The notes beneath the pieces are model-generated. The model made no database searches and was not told the origin of the DNA. It saw only the letters and a program-made list of their open reading frames with translations. From Castanea sativa (taxonomy: Eukaryota; Streptophyta; Magnoliopsida; Fagales; Fagaceae), in contig NC_134014.1 in NCBI RefSeq assembly GCF_040712315.1, forward strand, positions 38,801,634 through 38,865,633: 64,000 nucleotides of DNA, given 5' to 3'. The translations under genes were made by a program, and so were the position numbers. Below are positions 34,811 to 56,346 of this stretch, in pieces (the first letter of the stretch is position 1; the number at the start of each line of letters is the position of its first letter).

Positions 34811-37427
34811 CTGGAAGAGAGTGACAAGGTCTCATATTTTTATAATTTGATTGCAAAGATCATGTTACATCAGAAAATGTAACTTATCATGTTACATTCG
34901 TATATAAGAAACATAGGAATAATAGCTATCTAGTTAGGGCAAAGGGTTCAAACCGTACCAATAACAGCAAATGTTACTTCTATAGTTTTTTTTTTTTTTT
35001 TTGTAGTTTTTTTATTACGATATTCAAAGGAATCAATACTTAGAGAATAGAGAGGCCCCACCACATGTATCAAAATGCTCACAAATAGCATCTTTGGTGG
35101 TTACTTTGGAGATCCTAAAAACAGGATGAATTCCCAGTAAATTTAAGGTGTTTAATGAGTCTAGAATGTTAATGGGGGAAAAAATTGAATGTACAGATCA
35201 GGATCTACTTCACATAGTGCCTAAATGAGGACAACTAGCAACCTCATAAAAGTAATTCCAGCAAAATCTTGCCTGTTTGAGGGCCCGTAATTTATTAAAC
35301 CCCAACCAATTGACTGCTTATAAGCTCAGCATCAATATGTGAGAATTAATTACCATTAAAGCATGGCTCAAGTAAATTTCAGAAGATGGAGGTAGCTGCT
35401 AGAGATGCAAGAACATTACCACCACAATGGAGATGAATAATGATATTCTCAATTTAATTGGAGACATTGACTATCATTTCCCCTCTCAAATGATAGTCAC
35501 CATCTCCAATTAATGTCCTAGCGAAAATTAATGGGAGGTAGTGACTATTATAACCCCCCTCCAATAAAATATATCATGTAAATCATATTGTTGAGGAAAA
35601 AAGATCCATCCCCCAGAACAAAGCCCAATACAAAAGCGGTGATGAATGACGAAAAATTTGAAACGGCAATCATTTCATGAAAAAATAAAACAAGCCGACA
35701 TGCAACAATGAGATTCAATATGAACGTCACAGAAAGCAAACATAATCATTCCAAACGCTATTTATGACAATGGGGCTTCTAATACTTACCCTTGGACATT
35801 AATAATTAGCAGGCAGTATGGCACCCTTCCGTACTGATTGTATACTTTAGGTCAAGACAGAGGTATATTACCTGATAGCTTATTTTTTAAATAATAATGA
35901 TGATGATGATGATGATAACATAAAATATGATTAAATGGTTTATTTTCATTTGCAAGGATCTCCTCTCAGTACTGTTTTACCAATTTCTTCTGCCATACAT
36001 AATTTAAAATACATCGTATGACTTCATCCAATCAAACTACTACTTAAAATAACTGAAGCCTCATACAAAATGGGCCATTTATTCGAAACTTGTTCTTGTA
36101 AAATACATATTAATTGCAATGCCCAATAACAATCAAAGTATGAATACTTTGATGTCCCTTAAGACTTTTCATTCCTCTTCCAAAAAACTTATTCAGTTCC
36201 TGATTACAGCCTTATGCCCTTGCCCAGACCAAAGGGCACACAAGCTGCAAGCTACCTCAATATATTTGCCCATGACTCATATGCAAAGAATTACTGACTT
36301 CAGTGACTATATTTAAGAACTAAAATGATTCCAAACTCAATGCTAAAGAAAAATAAATACTGGTGTAACTGCCTAGTACTAGAATAACCACATCTCAGAG
36401 TAGCAAATCGTTTTGTTTAGTAATATTATTCTGACAAGGATGGCCCATCAAATAGGTTCTGGGCACAAATATAGAACTATATATAGAAATTAATTGGAAA
36501 CCATAGAAACCTAAAGCATCTAACCCATCATTGCCAAAAACACCCAGCTTCAAATAAAGTTTTTTTTTATAAAAAAATTCTATTTAATCTCCCTTTTGTT
36601 TGCTTTCCACATAGTACAAAAAGACAGAATCTGGGAAAAGCTCCCACAAGCAAATACACAAAACTAATTCTCATCCATTAGACATTATCTAACAACTAAA
36701 AAAAAGCAAAAAAAAAAAAAAAACACTAAATTTATATTGGGAATTCAAAGATAGTTTACCCAGATGTTAAAAAAAAAAAATCCATCCTAATAACAACTAG
36801 ATCAATGAAAATTTCTATTAATAGCTACTTTCCTTTAACTAAAGCATGGACATATCAACCACTTCAACTACCCTCACAGGTTGCATCAATTAAAAATCTT
36901 AAATTTTGGTGTCTAATTAGTGCAGAATCAAATTTTTTTAAGCATTCAACAGCTAACAGATTCATGGTCAAAATACACAGATAAAATTAGCATAAAAAAA
37001 TTCAAAGACTACACGGGGCACTCACTCAAAATTTGGATTTGGAATATTATTAAAAAAAAAAAAAAAAAGGAGAGTTGTGAGAATTGCTTTGCACTGAATC
37101 GTGTCTAAAAAAAATTATATTTTTATGACACCGAAATGATAACAGGAAGAATTAACCAAATATGCATCAAATATTTACTGTTAGCTAATTAAAAAAAAAA
37201 AAACTGATTGGAATAACAGATCAGTAATAGTAGCATTAAAGGTTCAAAGATCTAAAGCAAAAACCAAAAGGGAAATAAAGAAAAAGAAAAAATTGAAAGA
37301 AAGCGAAGAAGCATAGAAATGTGAGATTTGAGGAGAATGCAAAGTGAAATTTCCAAATTTGATTAAACTGTGTTTGCAATATGCAACAAATCCAATACAA
37401 AATTCAGAGAGAGAGAGAGAGAGTTAC
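34811..37427 (-). other. RMD5: Probable 5' UTR intron of RMD5, 2617 bp
   Basis: On the minus strand TTTCTG|GTAACTC (exon end at 37428) is a fair donor inside a CT-rich leader, and CTCTTCCAG|GTGTTTTG (exon start at 34810) a good acceptor 38 bases before the ATG. Between them there is only AT-rich sequence, poly(A)/poly(T) tracts and a foldback at 35454-35513. Long leader introns are common in plant housekeeping genes. The splice is inferred from sequence only. Confidence 0.55.
35454..35513. other. Near-perfect foldback in the RMD5 leader intron
   Basis: TTAATTGGAGACATTGACTA...and its reverse complement at 35488-35513 form a 26-bp stem with about three mismatches around an eight-base CT-rich loop. 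It could be a transposon remnant or a short RNA hairpin. Confidence 0.6.
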
Positions 37428-37610
37428 CAGAAATAGAGGGAGAGAGAGAGAGAATTGAAGAAGCGCGGTAGAGAAATATGAATAGGCAACAGGCACAAGT
37501 TAATTGAAGCGTGTAACTGCGGAATGAGAGATGGAGAGAAAAGAAAAGAAACCTCGGTGGGAAGTAAACGCACGCCTCTCCCTCTCTCTCTCAATATCAA
37601 TATAATAATA
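37428..37610 (-). promoter_or_regulatory. RMD5: Probable RMD5 leader exon and promoter edge
   Basis: On the minus strand this stretch is rich in CTCTCT and GAGAGA, as in many plant 5' leaders, and ends at the donor GTAACTC. A CA repeat (about 37629-37650) lies upstream. The transcription start is not determinable. Confidence 0.4.
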
Positions 37611-37650
37611 CTAATGTCTTGTGACAGACACATACACACACACACACACA

Positions 37651-39214
37651 GATTTTTATATTATTTACTAAATGCCCCTAAATCTACTCTTTCATAAGTC
37701 TAATAGTTTTTATTTTGACTATTTGTGTTTAAATTTTTTCATGATTAAAATTGTTTTCATGTTAGTCATGCAATTCATTTTTGTAATGTACTCATCCATA
37801 ATATGTTTTTTTGGTACATAATATTGAAAGTTCTTGCATTCCAGATCATTTTAAAGCTAAATTTCACAAAATAGTTAAAAGCTAAAATGGTCAATTTACT
37901 AAATAAAAATGAATGATTAATATGAAAACAAAATCAAATATAAAATAATCCCAAATTTTAAATACCAAGACGTATTTTAGTAGTCTACAGTATATACACA
38001 TAGGTAAAGGGAGTATAGCTAGCTCTAGCTGTAGATTCATTGGTCAGTGATGAATTTGGACAGTTGAACTGTAGATGAGCTGGCCCCATCACCTGTTGAT
38101 CTGATAATCAATAGAGAATGAAGATGAAGTCAAGCAAATGCTTCTGTAGAGTGAGTGTGTAGACGCCACGCATGGCTCACAGATTTTGCCACATAAAGAA
38201 GTCCACTCTGTTTAGTTGCTACTTTTATAGTTTTATCTAGCTAGGTTGTATTATACTTTATATGCCAATTTTGGTGCCAATATTGCATAGAATGTGTCAT
38301 TGTATCTTGTCTTTGCTTCTTCATTGGTCTAAATGTGTAGAGACTGTAGAGAAGATAACAGGGTGTGAGGTACTGTTTACGAAAACTATCGAAAAGGAAA
38401 ATTTCTTGTTAAACAAGCGGTTTTTTTAGATTAGTTATATGTCATAATCTGTTTCTCAATCTAGTATTTCTTTTCTTTTAATATTATTCTTTATTATACC
38501 ATATAGGTGCGTTATTGGAAAGCGAAACTCCCTTGATGCGATCCAAATTCCAATAACCTCATTAAAGGATAGAGACCCAGTTAAATTTTTCTCATTAGTG
38601 TTCTTATTTTTACAAATAAACACAAGTTTTGGTTATTAATGTGAGTATTGAGTAACTACTACAACCCACAATTTCTTGCCCCTATTTTCTCTCCTCACTA
38701 TTCGTTCCTGTCTCCCACGTTTCTCTAGCTTTTCTCTTTCTTTTCCATTTTACTTGCCTTCCATAAACTGTCCAAGTGATAATCCAAATATACTTTTCTC
38801 CTGTCTTGTAAATATGAATCACGAAATTCTCAAATGCTTGTGAATTGACTGGGTTATTATAAGGAAGAATATCCACATGGGTCTGACTCCACTGTACAAG
38901 ACCATGTTAGCGAAAAGGTGTAACATGAGAAAATAGAGATGACCTAAAGTGCATTTCAAAATTTTAAATGCAACTTTTTACTACTTATTTGCTTAGAGCT
39001 CTAAAAAGTAAAATCAGAAAGGTTATCCTCATTACCAAAAGGTTTGTTAAAGTATAATTATACCTAGGAAACAAAAAACAAAAACAAAGAGATATGTTAA
39101 AAAATGGTCAATAAACAACCGAGCTAAAAGATTATTAAAAGAAAAAACTCTTGACAACTGACCGGCCGGCACAAGGTGCATCAATAAATTAATACCACAG
39201 CAAAGCCTAGTTGG
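37651..39214. other. Intergenic DNA upstream of RMD5
   Basis: AT-rich, with no reading frame, TE terminus or RNA gene I can support. Confidence 0.5.
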
Positions 39215-39264
39215 GATTCCTCAACAGTGTTTATAAATAAATAAAAAAAGATTCCTCAACAGTG
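39215..39264 (+). mobile_element. Micro-insertion between exact 15-bp repeats
   Basis: GATTCCTCAACAGTG at 39215-39229 and 39250-39264 flanks a 20-base A-rich insert (39230-39249) ending in seven A residues. It fits a LINE-driven insertion consisting almost only of tail. Confidence 0.6.
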
Positions 39265-39343
39265 AGCTGCAAAGATTCAATCAGCTAGGGAACACTGTAA
39301 CAGACGTAAGCTACCTCTAGCAAGACCTGTAACAAACCTTTTA

Positions 39344-39488
39344 TGGCCCGTTTGGATAAAAGAGAGAACGAGGGAGAGTGAAAGAAAATAAAGTAGAATT
39401 GACTTAAAATAAATTAATTTTAAGCTAAATCTACTCTACTTTATTCTGCTCCCTCTCCCTCTCCCTCGCCCTCAATCTAGACGGGCCA
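39344..39488. mobile_element. Tourist-like MITE, 145 bp, with TTA duplication
   Basis: The left end TGGCCCGTTTGGATAAAAG and the reversed right end TGGCCCGTCTAGATTGAG form inverted repeats, and the AAAATAAAGTAGA / AGAATAAAGTAGA stretch extends the homology inward. TTA occurs directly outside both ends (39341-39343 and 39489-39491), as in PIF/Harbinger-derived MITEs. Confidence 0.8.
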
Positions 39489-39491
39489 TTA

Positions 39492-40582
39492 AGCACAAGT
39501 TGGAGGAAGTAAAAAACCTAGGGAAAATAACAAGTTGCAAGCTTTTAAAGATAAGTCATAGCTTCTTAAACGACAAGCCCCTTTAATCCTCGATAAAAGG
39601 AATTGGAAGCCTTGGAAAAGACAAATCATTTTCTCTGGATATATAAATTACTTCTTTTTTTGGCTAACAGAGAAGTTCCATTTAAAAGCAATCCAAACTC
39701 CTCGAGGTTTGGCACAAGCTTGAAGGAAAACACCAAGTAGAAACAGAATCAAAACAGTTACAAAACAAAGACCATTTTACCAATGTCATGAGCAGCCTCA
39801 TTCCAGAAATAACTGCACTCAGCTTCCGAATGGCCTCAAGGACAAACTGAATCTCCCATGAAGGAGTGGCAATTTCTTGATTCAATGCTATAACTTGCTA
39901 TTGTTATCATTCATATCTGATGGATGCTTCGGTAGTTAATAAAAAAATATGATTTTCCTTTCCTTGAACATAAAAGTATATCTCAATCTCCTACATCATA
40001 GGTCAACATGGAAAATTGATGCTACACCTACACAAGGCACTCAATTACTTCCAACATAATCATACAACCCTCCAAATGCTGAAAACCCTCTAAAAAGAAT
40101 TAATATTTAAGCAGAATTTTATAGACAGCAATTTTGAAGAGCGCAGAATTAGTTCTACAACTCGTCAACAAATTGATTCAGCTTTATGGGCCCCTGGACT
40201 TCGGATAAGAACCCCATAGCTTTGGCTAACCCAACCTACAGGGCTTCTCTGCTTCTGAAGTCGCAAACACAAAGAATACTGCACAATTATCTGCATAAGA
40301 CACATTTTGTGCTTCTTCAAAATAAAAACAGGTACCCAAGGAAGTATAGCAGGATATTATGAACTTCTAGCATACATTACATAAATGACATCAAGGTACT
40401 GTATGAAAATCCCAAACAATCAAAGTAGAAGGAATAAGTAAATGATAGTGATAAAATTTCAAATGTATGCAAAAAGCACGGGTGTGTTTTAGGACTCAGG
40501 TGTGGGTGCGAGACTCAGCAATTTTTGAGAAAATAGGGTGCGGGTGTGGCAATTAAAAAATTATTAAAAATATTTTTATTTT
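39492..40582. other. Intergenic DNA; right part belongs to an older repeat
   Basis: No gene. The stretch about 40470-40582 (GGGTGCGGGTGTGGCAATT and neighbours) seems to be the left arm of a repeat whose right arm resumes after the MULE at 42474. Confidence 0.4.
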
Positions 40583-40591
40583 TATTTTTTA

Positions 40592-42464
40592 GGCATAAAT
40601 GCACTTTTAGTCCCTACATTTTGATGTTTTTCCATTTTAGGCCCTACATTTTAATTTTACCACTTTTAGTCGCTAATTCAATTAACGCGTTCTATTTTGG
40701 TCCTTTCTATTAACCCACCAACGGAAATTGCTTAGGTGGCAAACTGATGCTGACATGGCCAATTAAAAAATAATAAAAAAATTTAATTAGCATTTAAAAA
40801 ATGCCAGCACAGCTTCTAAATAAAAAAAAATTATTAATCAATTTTAACAAAATTAAAAAGGAAAAAACAAAATTAAAAACAGTAAAATTTATCAATTCAG
40901 ATCTAATTCATTTTGAATAAGAACACACAACAACACAATCACAAATTTAAACATGAACCCAAGAACATGAAGCACAAACCCGGAACAAAACACAAAAAAC
41001 ACAAACAATAACACAAAGATCACAGACACAAAGAAGACATTAACAAACATAAACTCTTCTCCCTTCTCTTTCATCATCCACATTTCCAAACTCTCTCTTT
41101 CTCTCCCAATCTATTCTCTCTTTCTCTTCAATTTTCGGTTCTTTTTTTGGGTTTGATCTGATGAAGAAGATGGAAGGGGTTGTTGCTATGGAGTCTTCTC
41201 CATACGCTGCGTGTGGGGACCCAAGAACCAGGTTGAGGCATTAGAATCTCTTACAGAAGGTAATTTCTTTTGTGGGTTTTCATGGATTTGTAATTTCTTT
41301 TGTGGGTTTCACCAGATCTGATGATTGTTTGATACTCTGGAGGTATGTATTTTTTTTTTCAGCGGTTTTATGGATCTGTGATATGTGATTTTTTGGTGTC
41401 TGGTTGCTTAAAAAACTGATTTTGGATCAAACCCAAGATGCTTTCACAAAGTCCACACAAAACCCACATCTCCAGCCAACTAATTTTCCCAAAAACATAT
41501 CATCTTCAGTTCTCTTAGTCAATTTATCAAACACCCATCTGAAACTCGAGCTTGGTACTACCAAATCAGATCTGATATGGCTTTGAATTAGAGATCCAAA
41601 ACTGAGAGCAAGCTATAACTGACGATGATGATGAAATTCTGGTGGCTGTGGGTTTGAACTTTGTCGTGGTCAGATTGGTCATTTTGTCGTGGGTTTGAAC
41701 ATTTTGTTGGTTGTGATATGGGTTTGAACTTTGTCGGGGTTTGAACTTTGACGTGGTCAGATTGGTGGGTGGGTACGACGTTGGCGTTCTGGGTTGGTGT
41801 TATGGGTTCATGGGTACGGTGGTGCGTTTGGCCGTGCTCGATGGTGTGGCCGAGGGTCTCAGGTGAAGATTCATGGCTTGCAGATGGTCTCAAGAGAGGT
41901 TTCTGGGCAACCTTCATGTTCTTTCCCGAAGAACATGAAGAACATGTTACTTTGTTCTTCCGAAAATAATGAAAAGAAAAAAAGAAAAAAATTTAATTAC
42001 TCTTTTTTTTTTTCAGTTTATGTTTGTTACTGTGTTCTTTGTGACTGTGATCTTGTGTTAATGTTTGTGTTTTTTGTGTTTTGCTTTGGGTTTGTGCTTC
42101 ATGTTCTTGGGTTGATGTCTAAATTTGTGATTGTGTTCTTGTATGTTTTTGTTCAAAATGAATTAGATTTGGATTGATGTATTTTATTGTTTTTAATTTT
42201 GTTAAAATTGATTAATAAATTTTTTTTTTTTGTATTTAGAAGCTGAGCTGGCATTTTTTTAAATGCTAATTAAAATTTTTTATTATTTTTTAATTGACCA
42301 TGTCAGCATCAATTTGCCACCTAAGCAATTTCCGTTGGTGGGTTAACGGAAATGACCAAAATGGAACGCGCTAATTGAATTAGGGATTAAAAGTGGTAAA
42401 ATTAAAATGTAGGGACTAAAATGAAAAAACGCCAAAATAAAGGGACTAAAAGTGCATTTACGCC
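40592..42464. mobile_element. Mutator-like element, 1873 bp, long TIRs
   Basis: The left terminus GGCATAAATGCACTTTTAG and the right terminus AAAAGTGCATTTACGCC open inverted repeats that run about 200 bp as clear TIRs and continue, weaker, to about 500 bp (40592-41090 against 41985-42464). An exact 9-bp duplication TATTTTTTA lies at 40583-40591 and 42465-42473. The loop (about 41100-41980) contains a stretch near 41161-41250 reading MKKMEGVVAMESSPYAACGD and G-rich repeats of GGGTTTGAACTTTG, but nothing I recognise as a gene. There is no transposase. Confidence 0.9.
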
Positions 42465-42473
42465 TATTTTTTA

Positions 42474-42945
42474 TATATTTTTACTATTAAAATATTCTTA
42501 AAAAACACATTAATATGGTCTTGGTTCACAAAACAAAGAAAGAGGAAGGCAAGAAACACAAAACAAAAAAGAAAACACAAAAGATGCAACAAATATTCAG
42601 AATAAAATTGAGGAATCACAGATTTAGGATGTTTGGGCCTCATTCAAAGCTGATTTCGGCTGTTCCGGCATGATTCAAGGCCGATTTCTGCCGTTTCGGG
42701 CAGTTCCAGCCACCAGCCGAAACGATCTGATTTGGCCGATATGACCCGATTCTGGCTGAATCAGCGCGAATCGAGGCCAAATCGGCGCAAATCGGAGCCG
42801 AGTTAGTGCGAATCCAAAAAAGAAAACTTGGACGCAGCACCAACGCACGGGCAGCAGCGTCAATGGCCGCACCCCACGTCAAGCCACATCGGACTCCGGT
42901 GTGGCACCCTCCCAACCACGTCGGTGCTTCCTAGCAGATAACAGA
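42474..42945. repeat. GC-rich dispersed repeat, right arm, interrupted by the MULE
   Basis: From about 42630 the sequence turns GC-rich with many short repeats of CGATT, CCGATTT and CGGCTG in a stretch that ends with GTGTGGCACCC near 42900. Open frames here are by-products. It is probably part of an old transposon; I cannot name the family. Confidence 0.45.
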
Positions 42946-43301
42946 CTTGTTCATGACAACAGATTCAAACTAAAGAGGGAAAAAATTATCCAACCTGATC
43001 CTATGCAACTATTTTATGACGTAAAGCCCATTAATTTACTCTAGATTATATTTCCTTCCAAGGAGACAACCAAATTTCCATTTATGAGATTGTGACCAGA
43101 GAAGTGTTTACCATTCTGATAAAATAAACTAGAAGAAAAATGCATATGCAACTTCAGTGGCTACAATGTTACTAATGTAGAGAAGGATATGTGGAAATAA
43201 CAATGGCAAAAAAAAAAAAAAATTAAAAGGAGGAAAAACTCACAAGCTAGTCTCTGTTTGGTTGACAAACAAACTCTTGAAACACTTGAACAAAACTATA
43301 T

Positions 43302-53061
<9,760 letters not shown>

Positions 53062-53393
53062 CTTCGTCGGGCTCGGCTCGGCTCGGCCGCCGCCGGCGGC
53101 TCAGATCGGAAAACCGGGCTTGACCTTGACCTTGACCGCCTTCAACTTTCAACGTTCCTCAACAAAGTAAAGCGTGAACTAAATTTTGCAAATTCATATA
53201 TCAAAGATTTTTAAGGGAAATCATGGGCTGGACTTGCTTTGGGTTATTGTGTCGAATATGAACTAAATACTTCCGGCCCAGGTCATACAATTTGTGACTT
53301 TTTAATAAAAGGGTATAGAATGGGCCCAATTTTGAAAAAAAAAGCCCAAATCACACATTATGCTTTTAGTGATTTTGTCGGTAAGAAATGTTA
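53062..53393. promoter_or_regulatory. DUS2: DUS2 upstream region
   Basis: A GC-rich stretch (53061-53135, GGCTCGGCTCGGCCGCCGCC) directly precedes the start codon and is probably leader. Beyond it the sequence becomes AT-rich until Helitron A. No TATA box can be assigned with confidence. Confidence 0.4.
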
Positions 53394-53681
53394 TCTTCTC
53401 CCCCTCCATACTATTATTTAAGAAACTTCCCCTATTTGGACCGAATTTTTTTCTTCCAAAATACCCATACACTTAGGTTTAAGTAGAGATAAAATTAAAA
53501 GATAGTTTGGTAAAAATACATGTCTAAATTGCACTAAAACCTTGCCAACAAAATAGGAACACTCTTCCGCTAACCCATTTCTTCAAAGCAACAATACATT
53601 TATTGTTTTTTTTTTAAATTGAAAAATAAGTTAAACACCACACATTTATCCAAAAAAAAATCTAAATATATAAATAAAAAA

Positions 53682-53717
53682 AAACTAAATAGTTATTAAA
53701 AAAAGTAAACTAAATAG
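53682..53717 (+). mobile_element. Possible 14-base micro-insertion inside Helitron A
   Basis: AAACTAAATAG at 53682-53692 and 53707-53717 flanks TTATTAAAAAAAGT. Short repeats in AT-rich DNA make chance plausible. Confidence 0.3.
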
Positions 53718-54033
53718 ATATATACACCTTTTCTGTTATTATATATATACACTCTATTTAAATATATCTCACACGCATTTGATACATTTTTTTTTCCTAA
53801 AAAGTAGCAAACACTAAACCAACCGTTTACTCAATTTCAAATCCTAAATTTTAGGGTAGTTTCATAAAAAAGTTGTTATTTTATTAGACCGGTTTTTTTA
53901 GCAATAGTCCTATACAAACACAAACACCTCTTTATTTCTTGGTACGTGATAGACTAAAAGGTAACAAAATTGCTACTTGCAGAGTAATCGAAACTACATA
54001 TTTACATTGACTTTGGCTTAGTTTTGTTTGCAG

Positions 54034-54104
54034 GCTGATTTGGTTGCTTAGTGGATTGCTAAAAATTGTTTTCAAGATTGCTGTGTTTGTTTTTTCTCGA
54101 CATG
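54034..54104 (+). pseudogene. Exon-like segment captured in Helitron A
   Basis: TTTGTTTGCAG at its left and ATG|GTATGTG at its right look like splice sites. The 71-base segment has no frame that continues open into the next exon-like piece, so if captured it has decayed. Gene of origin unknown. Confidence 0.35.
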
Positions 54105-54196
54105 GTATGTGTTTAAGTTTTTGTGATAATTTTGGTCCTTAGAGATAGTTGAAGGCATTTGTATATTCACATAATCACATGCTTGATATTCTATAG

Positions 54197-54295
54197 GTTT
54201 CCCCAGATCCTAATGCTGAGAAAGTAGTAGTGCCAGAGGAAGAGATCTTGGATTTTGAGTTGCCACCTGAGCCCTCGAACTCAACGCATGTTGAG
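54197..54295 (+). pseudogene. Exon-like segment captured in Helitron A, 33 codons
   Basis: Bounded by TTCTATAG on the left and GAG|GTGTGG on the right, 99 bases, open in one frame: VSPDPNAEKVVVPEEEILDF then ELPPEPSNSTHVE. It is acidic and proline-containing, and higher in G+C than its surroundings. I do not recognise the parent gene. Confidence 0.45.
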
Positions 54296-54856
54296 GTGTG
54301 GCCTTTTCTTTTTTAAATTGTTGATGATTTTGTTGGGCATTGCGACTTTGAATTTTTCTGCATTTTTTCTTTTATCTAATAGTTGCAAATTTGTTTTGTT
54401 TTTTTTATAGAAAGCTTATTAGATGGTTGCAAAATTGTTTGGGGTTTGTGTTTGTTTTAACTTCGGTTCTTTTTTGATAGCTCTATTACCGTCCTTTTGT
54501 TGAGCAAGATTTTTCAGTCTTCTGAACTGAATTAGTAGCCAAATCCTTCCATTTTTTTAACTTCTCAAATATCTAGCAACTTTGTAAGTAATTTTCTCCT
54601 TAAAGTTCATTATTTTTTTGGTTCTTCCTTACCATTCCAGGACAATGTTGCAAGTTCAAACATAAGCAGTTTAAGATTATTCTTTAATAGAATGGGATTC
54701 TTATTTCACACACCCATAACACTCATCACACTCTTAAGAATTTTTGTGATTGAAAAATGTAGCAATTTCAAATTATGATAGATGTAAATTATTAAAGTTT
54801 ATCCAAAAAATAGAAGAGCCTTTGAGCACGTGCATGAGCGCATGCTTAGAGGCTAG

Positions 54857-56346
54857 TCTATATCTATACTACTATTTAAGCAGCTGCACCTGTTTGGATC
54901 GAATTTTTTTTTTGTTCCAAAATACCCCTACACTCCTAGGTTTAAGTAGAAACAGAACTAAATGATAGTTTGGTAAAAATACATGTCTAACTTGAACTAA
55001 AATATTGCCTACAAAATATGATTTTTTTTGTTTCAAAATACCCCTACACCCCTAGGTTTAAGTAGAGACAAAATTAAAGGATAATCTGGTAAAAATACAT
55101 ATCTAACTTGCACTAAAACATTGCCTACAAAATAGAAACGCTCTTCCACTAACCCACTTCTTTAAAGTAATTATACGTTTTTTTTTTTTTTTTAAATAGA
55201 AAAATAAGTTAACTCCATAATACACATTCTCATCTACACACTCCACACCCTCCATTAAGTTTTTCAATTTTTCTTTTCCACCTCTTTTTCTATTCCTTCC
55301 CCTGCATGCTCATTTCTCTCTCAATTGTAAAACTGCACACTTCAAACTTCTCCCTCCAAAAGTTAACTGATGGTTGTAGTGTGGAACCTGTTATGAGATT
55401 CAAGTTTGCGAAGTCCAAACCTTAGAATCATGGATTACCCCATCTAAAAGGTATGATGTTTTTACTGGGATTTTTTTTTTTTTGAGTGGTAAACTACTGG
55501 TATTTTATGAATGCTGATTTAGTGTGCCATTTGTTTGTTTGTTTTTATTTTTTATTGAGTTTATAATATAGGGTTTAGCTTTGATGGAATTTTTTTTTTT
55601 TTTTTAGATTTTCACATTGACCTTCGTTAAAGTTAACTGATGGTTGTAGTGTGGAACCTGTTATGAGATTCAAGTTTGCGAAGTCCAAACTGTAGAATCA
55701 TGGATTACCCCATCTAAAAGGTATGATGTTTTTTCTGGGATTTTTTTTTTTTTTTTTGTGTGGTAAACTACTGGTATTTTATGAATGCTGATTTAGTGTG
55801 CCATTTGTTTGTTTGTTTTTATTTTTTATTGAGTTTATAATATAGGGTTTTGCTTTGATGGAATTATTATTATTTTTTTAGATTTTCACATTGACCTTCG
55901 TTAAAGTTAACTAATGGTTGTAGTGTGGAACTTGTTATGAGATTCAAGTTTGCGAAGTCCAAACCGTAGAATCATGGATTACCCCATCTAAAAGGTATGA
56001 TGTTTTTTCTGGAATTTTTTTTTTTTTTTTGTGGTAAACTATTGGTATTTTATGAATGCTGATTTAGTGTGTCATTTGTTTGTTTGTTTTTATTTTTTAT
56101 TGAGTTTATAATATAGGGTTTTGCTTTGATGGAATTTTTTTTTTAGATTTTCACATTGACCTTCGTTCAGCAATCAGCATGTAATCTTGATTTTTTTTTT
56201 CTTTCAAGTTTTACTTATTTTCTTACAAATCTGAGATTTATAGAGAGAATGAGAGCTTTTTAGTTCTAATTCAAATTATTAACATTTAAAAAAAAAAAAA
56301 TAGAAGAGCCTCTTAACACGCGCGTGAGCGCGTGTTCAGAGGCTAG
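54857..56346 (+). mobile_element. Helitron B, directly abutting Helitron A, 1490 bp
   Basis: It starts TCTATATCTATACTACTATT on the base after Helitron A's CTAG and ends with hairpin ACACGCGCGTGAGCGCGTGT and CTAG at 56343-56346, then T. The last ~50 bases match the end of Helitron A (TAGAAGAGCCT...AGAGGCTAG). It holds a threefold ~270-bp tandem repeat and no protein-coding gene. Confidence 0.8.
55361..56167 (+). repeat. Three tandem ~270-bp units inside Helitron B
   Basis: Units start AGTTAACTGATGGTTGTAGT at 55361, 55631 and 55905. They are nearly identical apart from poly(T) length and a few substitutions, so the amplification is recent. Each contains TTTGCGAAGTCCAAAC and ends near TTGACCTTCGTT. 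Confidence 0.95.

Larger units (their letters stand above)
53394..54856 (+). mobile_element. Helitron A, non-autonomous, about 1.46 kb
   Basis: The 5' end TCTTCTCCCCC follows an A. The 3' end has a GC-rich imperfect hairpin (AGCACGTGCATGAGCGCATGCT) and CTAG at 54853-54856, followed by T. A start with TC, an end with CTAG, a subterminal hairpin and insertion between A and T are Helitron hallmarks. Its first ~170 bp match Helitron B (TTTGGACCGAATTTTTTT; GATAGTTTGGTAAAAATACA). No Rep/helicase gene. It contains exon-like segments at 54034-54104 and 54197-54295. Confidence 0.75.

Noticed and set aside
41748..42177. Hydrophobic open frames in the second MULE
   Set aside because: They pass through the inverted repeat; a mirror version appears at 40892-41089, so they reflect TIR sequence and not a gene.
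42640..42915. 91-codon frame in GC-rich DNA
   Set aside because: Made of short CGATT-type repeats, with a second overlapping frame equally open; composition effect.
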